DNA from: Acidobacteriota bacterium
GTDB lineage: Bacteria > Acidobacteriota > Vicinamibacteria > Vicinamibacterales > 2-12-FULL-66-21
Reading direction: 5' to 3'
DNA: 64,000 nt
NCBI GenBank assembly: GCA_003222675.1
Contig: QHWT01000068.1
Location: 1 to 64,000 of the forward strand
Positions within the stretch are counted from its first letter, which is position 1, and every line of letters starts with the position of its first letter. The position numbers were made by a program, and so were the translations under genes. Shown piece by piece: positions 8,231-21,400 of the stretch. Below the pieces are notes generated by a model. The model was not told the origin of the DNA. It worked only from the letters and a program-made list of their open reading frames with translations, and did not search any database.

Positions 8231-9082
8231 GTGCTCACCCGGTTCGCGCCGGCCCCAACGGGGTGGCTTCATCTCGGTCACGTGCTCAATGCGGAGTACG
8301 TCTGGGGCTCGGGCGCGCGGGTGCTGCTTCGCATCGAGGATCACGATCGCGACCGCAGCCGTCCCGAGTACGAGGCTGGCATCTACCAGGATCTCGAGTG
8401 GCTCGGATATCGTCCCGACATCATTGCGGGCCGGCAGAGCGATCGCGATGACGTGTATCGCGAGGCGATCGAGATCCTGCGCGCGCAAGGGCTGGTTTAC
8501 GCGTGCGACTGCACGAGGAGCGAAATCGGGTCTGGTGGTGCGCCCGCCGCTGCCCGCGCTGCGACTCACGCGGGCGACGACGAGGCCACGCCGAAGCCGC
8601 TTCGCGGAGGCGTGGGCCCTTACGAGCTCCGGTATTCCGGACGGTGTCGCAATCGTGGTCTGCCCCTGGTTGACGGCTATGGCTGGCGGGTGCGCACCGA
8701 TCCCGGTGTCGAGCGTTTCATAGACGAGCGGCTCGGACCGCAGGAACAGGATCCGTTACGCCAATGCGGTGATTTCCTGGTGCGCGACCGGCGTGGCAAC
8801 TGGACCTACCAGTTCGCCGTGACGGTCGACGACTGGCGGCAGGAGATCGACCTCGTCGTTCGCGGCGTGGATCTGCTGCCATCGACCGGACGTCAGATCC
8901 GGCTCGCGCGCCTGCTCGGACGCGAGCGTCCGCCCGCATTCCTCCATCATCCGCTGATCATGAAGTCGCCGCATCAGAAGTTGAGCAAGTCCGATCGCGA
9001 CACCGGCGTGCGCGATCTCCGCGCGAGAGGGTGGACGCGCGAACAGGTGCGCGCGGCGGTGCAAAGCGGCGCGCAACGGTGA
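8231..9082 (+). CDS. gluQ: Glutamyl-Q tRNA(Asp) synthetase
   Basis: 283 residues, corresponding to only the catalytic half of glutamyl-tRNA synthetase with no anticodon-binding domain, as in GluQ/YadB. The class I motifs are HLGH (HIGH) near residue 14 and KLSKS near 255. The zinc site pattern CxC (YACDC) plus YxxxC (YSGRC) is present. The enzyme attaches glutamate to queuosine in the anticodon of tRNA(Asp). GTG at 8231 is chosen because AGGAG lies at 8221-8225, five bases upstream, and the protein then begins at the expected TRFAPAPTGWLHLGH. It stands alone between repeat DNA and a convergent kinase gene. Confidence 0.93.
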   Translation: MLTRFAPAPTGWLHLGHVLNAEYVWGSGARVLLRIEDHDRDRSRPEYEAGIYQDLEWLGYRPDIIAGRQSDRDDVYREAIEILRAQGLVYACDCTRSEIGSGGAPAAARAATHAGDDEATPKPLRGGVGPYELRYSGRCRNRGLPLVDGYGWRVRTDPGVERFIDERLGPQEQDPLRQCGDFLVRDRRGNWTYQFAVTVDDWRQEIDLVVRGVDLLPSTGRQIRLARLLGRERPPAFLHHPLIMKSPHQKLSKSDRDTGVRDLRARGWTREQVRAAVQSGAQR

Positions 9083-9145
9083 GGGTCGTGGGCTGGACGG
9101 CTGCGGAGGTGATTCGGATCCTGGTACGCTCAACAGCACGGAACG

Positions 9146-12127
9146 CTAACTCTGACCGATGCGCTGGCGAGCATCGACCGCGAGTGGATCGGGCGGGTCG
9201 GCGTGCTCGCGTAGCCTGAGGAAGGCCTGATAGTTGCGTCGCGCACCTTCCATGGTGCCGACGGCCTCTTGCGCACGTGCCAGGCTGTAATACACGGGCG
9301 AGAGGTAGCGCAGGCTCGAGCTGTCGGCAAAGAACGCGTCCGCCGCTTCGCCGCGGCGAGCCACGCATCGATCCCACTCCTCCTCGGCCTGTGCAGCCTG
9401 CCCCGCCGAGGCGAAGGCTTCTGCCAGGAGGACGTGACCCGCCCACGAATCGTGCATCTTCAGCGCTTCTCTAATGCCGTCCAGCGCGTCGGGATAGCGC
9501 TTGTTATGCAGCGCGACCGCTGCTCTCAGCAACCCTCCGTACGAGCGCGTCTGCACCTGTAGCGCGTTCTCCATCCGGACCGCGAGTGCAAGCGCCCGCT
9601 CAGGATGCCCTGCGGCGATGAACGCGCGTCCTGCCGGGAACTGAACGGCCTCGTGCTGGCTGTGGCCCAGGGCAGCTTCAGCGGCGTTCGAGGCGTGTTT
9701 CAGCTGCCCCATTGCGAGACGCGCCTCCGCCATCGCAACCTCTTTGAGCGCGAGGTTGCTCCAGCTGTGCTCCTTTGCGTCGGCGGCCGCGCCGGACACG
9801 AGCATCTCGAGCGCCTGCCGGTGACGCCCAAGGTACATTTCGAGGTCGGCGATTCCCATGTTTGCGAGAGAACGCCCGAGCGGACTCACGCGCTCCATGT
9901 GCGCGTAGGCGGCGCGAGCACCCGCAACGTCGCCGTTCGCCAGTGTCGACAACGCGAGCGTGAGGTGGGCGAACTCGTACGATCCGTTCACTTTCAGCAC
10001 GAGCTCGGCCTGCCGCACGGCGGTCGGAAAATCTCCGGCGTACATCGAATAGGTCGCATAGTTGGTGCGCTGCAGCACGTTCCCGGGATTGATCTCGGTC
10101 GCTTTCTTTCCGACCTCCACCGCTTTCCTGACGTTCCGCACGTAGACATACGCCAGCGCGAGATTGGCATGGCCCATGTTGTCCGCGGGATACTCGTTCA
10201 CCAGCCGCTCGAAATTTGCGATCGCCTGCTCGTAATCTCGCTGGATACCCAGGTAGTACAGGCCGCGGGTCCTGTACTTTTCGCGAGCGGTCATGCGATC
10301 GAGATGCTTGAGTGCCTCGTCGTAATGCGCCTTGGCCCGATCGTCCTCCTTCAAATTCGTATAGATCGACGCCATGTTCACGTAAGCGCGCCCAAAATTC
10401 GGATCGAGCTTCACGGCGTTCTCGAATGACGTCAATGCCTCGCGCGGCTTGCCGGCCGCGTTGAGTTCCTGGCCCCGCGCGTATGCACGCATCGCGTCGA
10501 TCGATCCAGCGGTGAACGTTTCCGCATCCGCCGCCTTCGACGTATGTCCTGCAGTGTCGCCGAGTTTCGTTCGTATGTTCGATGCGAGCGAACCGATGGC
10601 CTGCAGCACCGTCCCCTTTTCGCTGGCGGCAACCGTGCTGGTGGCGATCGTCTTATCGGTGCGCGGATCGATGGCTTTCACCGAGACGCTATAGCCGGAC
10701 CCGCTGCTGACAATCGAGCCCGCGAGGATTATGCCGATCCCCTCGCGCGTGGCGACGATCCGCGCGCCTGGCTCGTCCAGCGATTGGCTGCCGGAGACGG
10801 CCGCCAAGGTGCGCCGCGCGGCATCGCGTCCATAGGACGAGATGAACGACGCTCCCTCCATCGCGATCCCAAGCGCCTGCTCGAGCGATCCCTGGAATAC
10901 GGAATCCCCCGTGCCGTTCTGAAAATCGGCAATCAGCACCGAGAGCGGCGGACGAGCCGCAGTGGCGACGGCTGGTGCGTGAGTCCGCGACCACCATCCG
11001 CCGCCAAGCGCACCGAATGCGAGGACGAGCACCGTGACACCGGCGGCGATCGCCAGTCGCCATGCGTGCCGGCGCGGAGCGGAGGGCACGAGCGGGCGCC
11101 CTTCAGCGTCAAGGCTGTCGAGCGCGGCGACGAGCGCGGCGGTCGTCTGAAATCGAGTCTCGGGCTCCGGCTGGATGCACGTGCCAACCAGCTCACCGAG
11201 CGATTGAGGCACCGTCGGGACGATCGTCTGCAGCGATGCCGGCGCGTGCATCATGCGCGACATCATCTCGGCGATTCCGCCTTCCTCGGACTGCAGCCGT
11301 TGGCGGCCGGCGATCATGTCGTACAGAATGAGGCCGAACGCGTAGATGTCGCTGCGGCAATCGACCGATAAGCCGCGCCCCTGTTCCGGGGCCATGTATT
11401 CCAGAGTGCCGACGATGACTCCGTGCGCCGTCATCGTCGCGCCGCCACCCATCGATCGCGAAATACCGAAATCCATGATCAATGCGTGGCCATCCGCATC
11501 GATCATCACGTTCTCAGGCTTGAGGTCGCGGTGCACGACGCCGGCGTCGTGCGCGGCCAGCAGTCCGGCGGCGATTTGCCTCGCGATCCCGAGAGCCCGT
11601 GCGGCGGGCAACGGACCGTCGCGGAGAACGCTTGCGAGGTCTCGTCCCTCCACGTACGGCATCGTCAAATACTTGATGCCGTCAATCTCTCCCAGATCGT
11701 GAATGCGGACGACGTTCTTGTGGGTGACCTGTCGTGCGAGGAGCAACTCGCGCTTGAAGCGCCGCTCGACGTCCTGTGCCGCGTAAGGATCTTCGAGGAC
11801 TTCCGGGCGAATCACTTTGAGCGCAACGGCGACGCCGAGCGCATCGTCCCATGCCTGGTACACGACACCCATGCCACCGGAACCGAGCACGCGAAGGATG
11901 CGATACCGCGTGCCAAAAGGTGCGCCTGGCTGAAGCGGCAGATGGTTGGCGACACCGGCCGCGCCTGGCGGTGGCGCACTCGTTCCGGGCCTTGTCTCGA
12001 GGCTGCTGTCAGGAACAGGGGTCATCGTTGCCGCTGTGGGCCATCTCGCGGCGCCCGAATGCGCCGCGTCGCATGCGACACAGCGGCCGGACCGAGACGA
12101 GTCGGCGCCGCACTTCGGGCAGACCAT
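9146..12127 (-). CDS. Zinc-ribbon Ser/Thr protein kinase with TM helix and TPR sensor/output region
   Basis: 993 residues. The N-terminus is a short zinc ribbon (CPKCG then CVAC, residues 3-19), followed by a Pro/Ala linker. The Hanks-type kinase domain runs about 74-340: GSGGMG loop, VALKV lysine, HRDLKPEN catalytic loop, DFG and APE. A single TM helix (about 353-375) is followed by a domain starting PPLSVLIADFQNGTGD and then a long series of TPR units (about 530-960; e.g. LTSFENAVKLDPNFGRAYVNMA). The kinase would be cytoplasmic and the TPR part outside the membrane. Substrate and signal are unknown. It is transcribed alone and convergent with gluQ. Confidence 0.93.
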   Translation of the reverse strand: MVCPKCGADSSRSGRCVACDAAHSGAARWPTAATMTPVPDSSLETRPGTSAPPPGAAGVANHLPLQPGAPFGTRYRILRVLGSGGMGVVYQAWDDALGVAVALKVIRPEVLEDPYAAQDVERRFKRELLLARQVTHKNVVRIHDLGEIDGIKYLTMPYVEGRDLASVLRDGPLPAARALGIARQIAAGLLAAHDAGVVHRDLKPENVMIDADGHALIMDFGISRSMGGGATMTAHGVIVGTLEYMAPEQGRGLSVDCRSDIYAFGLILYDMIAGRQRLQSEEGGIAEMMSRMMHAPASLQTIVPTVPQSLGELVGTCIQPEPETRFQTTAALVAALDSLDAEGRPLVPSAPRRHAWRLAIAAGVTVLVLAFGALGGGWWSRTHAPAVATAARPPLSVLIADFQNGTGDSVFQGSLEQALGIAMEGASFISSYGRDAARRTLAAVSGSQSLDEPGARIVATREGIGIILAGSIVSSGSGYSVSVKAIDPRTDKTIATSTVAASEKGTVLQAIGSLASNIRTKLGDTAGHTSKAADAETFTAGSIDAMRAYARGQELNAAGKPREALTSFENAVKLDPNFGRAYVNMASIYTNLKEDDRAKAHYDEALKHLDRMTAREKYRTRGLYYLGIQRDYEQAIANFERLVNEYPADNMGHANLALAYVYVRNVRKAVEVGKKATEINPGNVLQRTNYATYSMYAGDFPTAVRQAELVLKVNGSYEFAHLTLALSTLANGDVAGARAAYAHMERVSPLGRSLANMGIADLEMYLGRHRQALEMLVSGAAADAKEHSWSNLALKEVAMAEARLAMGQLKHASNAAEAALGHSQHEAVQFPAGRAFIAAGHPERALALAVRMENALQVQTRSYGGLLRAAVALHNKRYPDALDGIREALKMHDSWAGHVLLAEAFASAGQAAQAEEEWDRCVARRGEAADAFFADSSSLRYLSPVYYSLARAQEAVGTMEGARRNYQAFLRLREHADPPDPLAVDARQRIGQS

Positions 12128-12478
12128 AGATTAGGCTCCGATGGGAAAGAGAGTATGCGCCGAAACTCGCCCTCAGACCAGCGAATCTCGCCTAATCGTT
12201 CGCGAGCGGCGACGGCTGCCGCCGCGTATGTCCTTCGTGCCCCCGAAGTACTCCTTTGTGGAGACTACAGGCGGATCCGCGGAGCTACGCGTTCACCGGA
12301 GAGATGTCGCCAGCGACACTTCTAGAGCGCGCCGCGCCAGTTTCATACCGAATCCACTTGCCTCACGTACGTGACTCCTCCATAATCTGCGCCTTCCCTG
12401 CAGACCCTTCGCAGCGCTGCGACAGACCAAAAAACAGCGGATTCAGCCCTGGGTTCGTAGATCCGAATCGAGGCAGTT
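12128..12478. promoter_or_regulatory. Divergent intergenic region with a candidate promoter for the giant secreted protein
   Basis: 351 nt between the kinase and the rightward giant gene. On the + strand TTGCCT (12358-12363) and CATAAT (12381-12386) are spaced by 17 nt, about 90 nt upstream of the ATG; the spacer contains the palindrome ACGTACGT. No promoter could be assigned to the kinase side and no coding frame is convincing. Confidence 0.35.
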
Positions 12479-15400
12479 ATGAAGCGTGCCGTCGCTTGGT
12501 CGGCTGTCTTTGCGATTCTGCTTTCCGCTGGACTCAATGGACAGGCGCCGCACGCAGGTCGGAGTGCGCCGCTTCAACCTGGCCCAAACGTGAACGCGGT
12601 CGGCGGCGTTGCCAATCCGCACGATCCCGCCGCCCTCGTGAAGGCCGACCTGAACCAACAGCGGCAGAACGAGACGGTTGCCGCGGCGTCGACACGCAAT
12701 CCCGATCACATCCTCGCGGCCGCGAACGATTATCGGTTCGTTGATTTTCCTGAGGATCAGTTCTTCGGCGGAACGCAGAACTTTCTCTCGCGATTGATCG
12801 CGCGCCTCGTCGGCAGGCCGATGCGGCATGTTCCGGCGAGGACGGCTGCCGCGGTCGGCGCGTGGACCGGAGTGTACAGATCGTGCGATCGCGGCCGCAC
12901 GTGGATCGGCAGCGCAGTCCCCGGCAGCGCCTTGGATTTTTCGGACGCGTCGAACAACTCCGCGCTCAAGCGCCTCACGGAGAGCGCCGAACTCCAAGGC
13001 GGCCATGCGGAGACAACCGACCCCGTGCTCGTCGCCGGACCCGGCGGACGGATGCATCTCGCCGTCCTGGGATTCGTGCGTTTCGCCGGCGGCAGCGTCG
13101 GCGACAGCCGGATGTATTACGTCAGCTACACGGACCGGAACAACCGCGAAGGCGGAACGTGCTTCAACTACGACTTCATGCGCGAGATCGATTCGGCGGC
13201 GGCGTATGCGTCGATCGCCGCGCCGAATGCTGAAGGCCCATTCATCGACAAACCGACGATCGCGGTCGATAAGGACGGGACGTTGTATGTCGCATACACG
13301 GTGTTCAACGACACGGTGAAGAGCCGGATCGTCGTCGCGCGATCGTCGGACGGTGGCGCGACCTGGAAGAAAACGATCCCGCTGCTGAACGCGGGATTCC
13401 TTCGTAATCATGGCGCCGCGCTCACCGTGGATCCGCTGAACGGCACCGTCTATCTCGCGTGGCGCATGTTCTTCGACAACTGGCCGCTGATGGTGATCTC
13501 GCGATCATTCGATCGCGGCCGCACGTTCCTGCCGGCCACGCCGATCTCGCACTTCTGGCCGGCGCGCGGCGTGGACAAGATCATCGATCAGTTGAAAGCC
13601 GCCAGGCTTCAGCCATACGACCAGTTCTCCGCGGGACAGAACGATCCCGTCGACCTGAGATTCCGGACGGCTACCGCCCGATCACTCGCGTTCCCCACCA
13701 TCGTCGCGGGCGTCGTGAACGGCCGATCGAAGGTGTTCGCGGCATGGGTCGAGCGTGCGGATGTGACGCCGGGTTCCATGACGTTCGGCCAGCCAAGCGC
13801 GACCGGCAGCCCTCGCATCATGTTTTCCATGTCGGACAACGGCATCACCTTTACACCGCGCCGCGCCATCGACGCGGCGCCGCGGCGGGAGAACCTCTTT
13901 CAAGTGGGGGTCGGCTCGATGCTGACGCGGCCATCAGGCCCGCAGGTCCAGCCGGTCCTGACCATGAGCGGCACCACGAACGGTCAACTGCTGCTGATGT
14001 ACTACGAGAGCCGCGATGAGCTCGACGCCGTCACTCAGTCCATCAGCGGCCTCGAACGCGTGTTGGACGTGCGCGCGCTGCGCATCGATCCGAGCACGGG
14101 CGAGCCGCTTGCCCCTTCCGTGCAGGTGTCGCAGTACCCCGTCGTGACGAATTCGTCTCCTGTGACGCTGCCGGAAACCGCGCCGGGCTATCGGATGGCA
14201 AACCGTCAGAACCTCACGATGTACAGCGGCGGCTTCGCCGCGTTCTTTGGTGATTACGCGCACCTCAGCCCCTCGCGGCCGTTCGAGTTCAAAGCAGGAG
14301 AGTGGACGTGGACGTCGGAGGCAAGCCCGTCGCTCGCGATCTGGACCGACAACCGCGACGTTGCCTTTCCCTTGAACGCAGAGGGACGCGTGGACATCAG
14401 CCGCGACTGGACGAAGTACATGCCGATCGTACCGACCGATTCGATGGCCACATTGCCACCGGACTGCACGTTCGTGTCGAGCCGCAACTCGAACCCGTAC
14501 TTCACCGAAATCGGCGGCATCATTGCCGGCGCGCCGCAATCGTTCAAACCGCTGACGATTCAGCGCGCGTTTGCCACCTATGTCGAGAACCGCACGCCGG
14601 ACGATCGCTTCTTCAGGCTGACGATTCAGGACGATGAAGCGCGGGGGATTGACGGATCTTTCGACCAGTTCGATTTCGGTGCCGGGAGCGACGTGCGCAA
14701 CGTGAAGATTTTCGGCCACTCGAGCCATCACCGCACGATTTGGGTTCAACCGCGGCCGCAAGCACCAACCGCGTCGTTGTCGATGCTCGTGCAGGAAACG
14801 ACGACGCTCGGTGGCGTGCTGAAGGCCGACGGCTACGTCGCCCGCGTCGTGATCAACCCGGATCCGAACAACGATGCGCTGACCACGGTTCCGGCCACGG
14901 CGCCGCAATTCGCAGGAGACCCGACGATCACCGCGGATAATTCCGAGCTGCACAACCCGCAGATCTCTTCGCCGCAGATCTCGACGTTCCGCGTGACGGC
15001 GCCGCAGATCTCGAGCCCGCAGATCTCGTCGCCCCAGATCTCGAGCCCGCAGATCTCGACGCCGCAAATCTCCAGTCCGCAGATCTCGACCCCGCAGATT
15101 TCCTCACCGCAGATCTCGACCCCGCAGATCAGCACCGCGCCGCCCGACGAAGGAAACGGCACCGACGTGACCTATACCGTCACCAACCAGGGGACGACGT
15201 GGACGACGTACGAGGCGTTGTTCAACGTGCCGGGAGTAACCAATCTCATCGGAAGCGGCAACTATCAGTTCCAGGTCTTGATCACACGCACCAGCCTGGT
15301 GCCAGCGTTCCTGCAGACCGCGAAGGGCTGCGAGCCCGCGGCCAGGACCGAGGTGCAGGTCATCGCCAACATTCCGGTCCCGCAGATTTCGTCGCCGCAG

Positions 15401-18400
15401 ATTGCGACGCTCTCGAACCCGCAGATCTCGACGCCGCAGATCTCGACACCGCAGATTGCGACGTTTTCGCTGGCACCGGCGGGCGGCGCCGATGACTCGA
15501 CCCAGAACGGCACCGCGGCGGTGTCGATCGCGCGCGCCGCCGCACTGTCGACAGGCAACGACGACAGCCACTCGCCGATCCTGCGAGACGAGGTGAAGGT
15601 CACGCTGCGGGCCATTGCGCTTCGTCCACGCGCGGAGATCCTCGCGAACGGCGGCACGCTGTTCGAGCCGAGGAGAGTGGTCGTGCGCGTCGAGTCTGAA
15701 TCGACGAACGTCGTGCGCGGCATCATCCAGCCGGACGGCACGCAGCCCGCCGACGTCAGGCTCCTGACGCCGACCGTCAGCCTCACCGGAGGTAGCTTCG
15801 CGTTCGATGGCAATCGGCATCCCGCGACCGGTTTCGCCTTCGGCGTGAATGGAATCAACGACGTTCTGAGTCCGGCCCTGACATTCAGCTACGTGGGCAT
15901 CGGCTCAACGGTGTATGGGCCCGCGACGACCGCGCCGACTGATGTGGGCACTTACAGCGCGGTGGGGACGTTCGCCGGAAATCTCAATTACTCTGCCGCC
16001 TCGAACAGCGCGGTCATCAACATCACCGCCGCAGGCGGGACGGCGCCTGAAACAACAGTCGCATCCGGCCCGCCGTCAAACAGCCTGAGCAGAACGGCGA
16101 GTTTTACTTTCACGTCGAGCAACGAACTGAGCACGTTCGCCTGCAGTCTGGATGGCGGCGCATTCGCCGCCTGCACGAGTCCGGCAACGTATTTCGGTCT
16201 CGTAAACGGCAGCCACACCTTCCGCGTTCAGGCCACCGATCGTGCCAACACCGATCCGACGCCCGCGAGTTACTCGTGGACGGTCAACGTCGCCGCGAAC
16301 TACGAGGTGTTGCACTACTTGGGCAGTGCTTTCTTGGACTCCTCGAACGGATTCCTTTCCACCGCTCCTCTGCTCCAGGGAACTGACGGATTCTTCTACG
16401 GCACAACTCGGTCAGGCGGTGCTTTCGGAGGGGGAACGGCGTTCAGAATCGATTCCTCTGGTCATCTCGTACTGTTGACGTCGTTTCCCCCTCTCGCAGA
16501 GCCGTCCGGACCTTTGACCCTTGCGACTGATGGCAACTTCTACGTCACGGGGCGACTTGGCGGGCCGATTAGTGCTGGGGCGATCTACAGGTTCGATACC
16601 GGCGGGCATCTCACGACACTTCACCCGCTGGCCTCCTCCACGGAAGGTGCGAATCCCTCGGCCGGCGTGATACAGGGGTCCGGCGGATTTTTCTACGGCT
16701 CGACAACCAGCGGAGGAGCTTTTAGCGGCGGCACTGTTTTTCGGATGGATACTGCTGGAAATCTCACGGTCCTTCACGCCTTCAACAACGAGGATGGCGC
16801 GTTGCCGCTCAGAGTCATCCAGGCGCCCGATGGCAATCTGTACGGCACAACGATCTCAGGTGGTGCCTTCAACGCGGGCACGGTATTCCGGTTGACGACC
16901 TCCGGCGAGCTGACCGTCCTGCATGCCTTCGACCCATCTGTCGACGGGAGCAGTCCACAGGGAGGGCTCGTTCTCGCCACCGACGGCTTCTTCTATGGAA
17001 CGACGGGGAGTTCCTTTGGGGCGTTCGGTGGGACGATCTACAAGATTGACAGGGACGGTCGCTTTGCAGTCGTGCATCGTCTTGACACAAACACCGAAGG
17101 GGCTGGACCGGTGAGCGAACTGATTCAGGGCAGCGACGGGAATTTCTACGGAGAGGCGGGCAGCGGCGGACAAACGGGCGGCGGCACGCTGTACCGGATG
17201 GACGGCAGCGGAAACGTCACCGTGCTCCATTTCTTCGGCGGGTCGGGCGATGGGCTCTTTCCCGGCGCCGGCGTGATTCAGGGCAGCGACGGCGCTCTCT
17301 ATGGAACGACCGTCGGGTCCGCGAATTTTGCATCTACAGGCGTGGTCTTTCGATTCAACCTGGCAGGCGTGGCCGTGCCGACACGCACGGTCACGACGAC
17401 GGCCAATGGTGGCGCCGGATCGCTGCGCCAGGCAATCCTCGACGCGAACGCGAGCGCCGGTGTCCGCGACGAGATTCGCTTCGACATTCCCGGAGCGGGA
17501 CCTCACACCATCGATTTGACCGAGGCGCTTCCGGCGCTCACCGGCCCTGTGTTCATCAACGGCGGCTCACAGCCGGGCTATGCAGGCATTCCGTTGATTG
17601 TCGTGAGAAATCTCCAGAGCCTTCCAACAGGTTTGATGCTTTCACCGGCAGGCAACAGCCGCATCCGCGGCCTATCGATTGTGGGTTTCCGGACCACAGG
17701 GATTGACGCGCTGGCGGGGACCAACAACGTTATCGACGGTAATTACATCGGCGTGCTGCCGGATGGCACGGCGTTCGAAAATGCTGTCGGCGTGTCGATC
17801 TCTGGAGCGGACAACCTGGTCGGCGGTACCACGGCCGACGCGCGCAACGTGATTTCCGGCAATCTGGGATCGGGCATTCTCATCAAGGGGGCAAGCGCAA
17901 GGGGCAATCTCGTTCGAGGCAACTATGTTGGCATCGGCCCGGACGGGACAACGGCAATCCCGAACGGCCAGAGCGCCATCTTCCTCAGTGACGCATCGAG
18001 CAATACGGTCGGCGGGAACGTCAGCGGCGCCGGCAACGTGGTTTCCGGCAACCGTGGCGACGCAATTACCGTGGACGGTGTGTCTGCAGTCGCGAACGTC
18101 ATCCAGGGCAACCTGATTGGCACAGATCGAACGGGCCTGATCCGCGTTCCTAACGGAAACATCGGAATTTCCGTCGTCGGCGCGGTGAACACCGCGATTG
18201 GTGGACCCGGACTCGGCCGAAACGTGGTCTCGGGGAACGTGATCGGGATTCAGGTTCGAGCGAATGCGACGGGCACTGCCATCCAGAACAACTACATAGG
18301 CCTCGACGCGGCTGCCAGCGCTGCCATCTCGAATAGGTGGGGGGTGATGATTGTCGATTCTGCAAACGGCAATACCGTCGGCGGCATATCCCCGGGCGTC

Positions 18401-21400
18401 GGGAATGTCATCTCAGGCAATACCACGACCGGCGTTGAGATCGCGCAGAACTCGCAGTCGAATCTGATCCAGGGCAACCTTATCGGCACCGATCCGTCCA
18501 GCAACACGGCAATCGCGAACGGGTTCGGAGTTTACCTGCACGGAGGCGCGTCGGGGAACACGATCGGCGGGTCTGTGCCAGGCGCCGGCAACGTCATCTC
18601 GGGCAACCAGACCGGGATCGGCGTGTTCGTCGACGAGGACGCGCCTTCGAACGTCGTCGCAGGCAACCGCGTCGGGACGAACGCGGCGGGCACTACGGCA
18701 GTGCCCAACGGCACAGGCATCCGCGTGTCGTCAGCGAACAACACCATCGGCGGAACGACCAGCGGCGCGCGAAACCTTGTCTCCGGCAACTCCGGACCAT
18801 TTGATGCCGGCATCACCATCGCGGGCCCCGCTGCAACGGGCAATGTGATTCAGGGGAACTTCGTCGGAACCGACGTCAGCGGCACTGGATCGATCCCGAA
18901 TCTCGGAAACCAGGGCGCCATCCTCGTCACCGCCGGGGCAGCGTCCAACACGATAGGCGGAACGATCGCCGGCGCCGGAAACGTCGTGTCCGGCAACACC
19001 AGAGACGCCATCACGATCTGCTGCACTGTCCGCAACAACAGCGTTCAAGGCAATTTCATCGGCACCGATCCGACCGGCATGGTCCGCGTAGGCAACGGCG
19101 GAATCGGCTTGGACATCGCCTTCGGCGCGCTCGATACCATGGTAGGGGGGCCGGGCGCGGCGCGCAACATCATTTCCGGCAACGGGACGGGCATTCTGAT
19201 TCGAAATGATGCCAGCGGCACGCTCGTGCAGAACAACTACATCGGCGTCAACGCGACCGGCTCGGCCGCGCTGCCCAACGATGTCGGCGTTTGGATGATC
19301 AGTCTCTCGACAGCAGGTCAGGTCATAGGAGGCAGCGCGGACGGACTTGGGAACGTCATATCAGGTAACGCCGGGGTCGGTCTGGACCTGGGGAACGCGG
19401 ATGGAAATCGGATCGAAGGAAACCGAATCGGCACAGACGCGTCCGGAGACTCTGCCCTGGGAAACGGGTCCGCAGGTATTCGCCTCCAGGGATCGAGGAA
19501 CAACACGATCGGCGGTTCGACGGCTGCTGCACGAAACCTCATTTCCGGTAATCGTGGCCACGGCGTCGACGTGCAAAACAGCTCGACATCGAACGTTGTC
19601 TCCGGAAACTACATCGGTCTGAACGCCGCGGGAACCACTGCCATCGGAAACGGGCTCAGCGGGGTAGAGATTTCGTTCGCATCCGATAACCGCATCGGCG
19701 GATTCACCGCGTCGGAAGCGAACATCATTGGCGGCAACGCAACCGGCGTTGCGCTGGACGGCTTTGGTGCACTAGCCAATCACGTCACCGGCAACATCAT
19801 CGGCTTAGGCGCGGACTGCTGCAGCCCGGCATCGGCTCGCGTGCCGAACAGGATCGGCGTCAGCATTTCCGGTACCACGGGCATCCCAGGACCGAATCAA
19901 TTTCCGAACACCATCGGCGTGGACGTCGTTTCGGGGCTCGGGCGGGGCAACGTGATCTCGGCGAACACGCTGAGCGGAGTGCGTATCGCTAGCAGCAGTA
20001 TCGCAAACGCAATCTCCGGCAACTGGATCGGCACGGACCCGACCGGCGCTGTGGCGCTTCCGAACGGCACGAATGGCGTGGAGCTCGATGGCGCCTCGAG
20101 CACCGGGGTGCAGTTCAACACGATCAAGTTCAATGCGCAGGCCGGCGTTCGCGTCCTCTCCGGGATTGACAATCGCGTGGAGAACAACAACATCAGCTTC
20201 AACGGCGAACTCGGAATTGACCTGGGTCCCGCCGGCGTGACTCCCAACGACGATGCTGACGCGGATGCGGGCGCGAACAACCTGCAGAACTTTCCCGTGA
20301 TCACGTCGGCGACCGCGTTCTCCGAGTCGACGCGCGTCACTGGCACATTGAACAGCACGCCGTCTACGACGTTCACGCTGAGCTTTTATGGAAACGCAAG
20401 CTGTGACGCGTCAGGGAATGGCGAGGGAGAGTTCGCGCTCGGAAGTTCGACTGTCACGACCGATCTCACCGGCAACGCCGCGTTCGATACGTTCGTGCCC
20501 GGGACGCTGCCGCCGGGCGCGTTCGTGACGACGACGGCAACCGATCCGTCGGGCAATACGTCCGAGTTCTCCGCATGCCAGCCGGAGTCCGGTTGGCAAC
20601 CGTTCACGGCGCCGGGCACAGCGGCGGAAGTCACGACCGCCAATCCTCGATCGGGAAATGCGTCGCTCGAACTCGTGACCGAGCGCCAGGTCCCGGTTCT
20701 GGTCAACGCGCCAACGACGCCCTTCGGCACGTTCGGTCAGTTGAACGCGCTGTCGTTCGACTGGGCCATCGACCCGGCCAGCCATGGTCAGCTGCCTCCC
20801 GACCTCGCGCTGCGCGTGTATCCCGCCAACGATCCGCGGTCGTTCTTCCTCCATTGGGATGCGTGCAACAACGGGCTCTGTGCGTTCCGTCCGAAAGGGG
20901 TCTGGACCACCACGTCTCTCATCGGCCAGCTGTCGATTCAGTCTGCGGGACCGGGATTCAACACGCCGCCGGCTTCACTCGCCGAGATTCCTGCGGACGC
21001 GCCGATCTCGGGTATCGATCTGCGCGGCAACTTCAGCTTCGGCCTGCCGTCGTTCTCGTATATCGATAACGTCACGATCGGGTTTACCGGCGGCCGCCCG
21101 ATTGTCTTCAACTTCGAGCTTGTCAATCCTGCCGCCTCCCGGCATCGGCCTGTCATCGACTGGACAGCGCCGCCGGCGATCGCGGCGGGGACACCGCTGT
21201 CGTTCGCAGAGTTGAACGCGAGAAGCCCGGCAGCCGGGACCTTCACCTACACGCCGCCATCCGGAGCCGTTCTGCCGGCAGACGCGCACCCGCTGACCAC
21301 GCAGTTCGCGCCGTCGGACAGTTCGCGATTCTTCCCGGTTTCGGAGCTGGTACCGCTGACGGTCACCGGTCTCCGCACGGTTCTGCCGGACGATGCCTCG

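Noticed and set aside
17800-20100. Recurrent short repeats that could resemble a CRISPR array
   Set aside because: They are degenerate coding repeats (GNVISGN, IGTDPTG) of a beta-helix in an open frame; spacing and identity do not fit a CRISPR.
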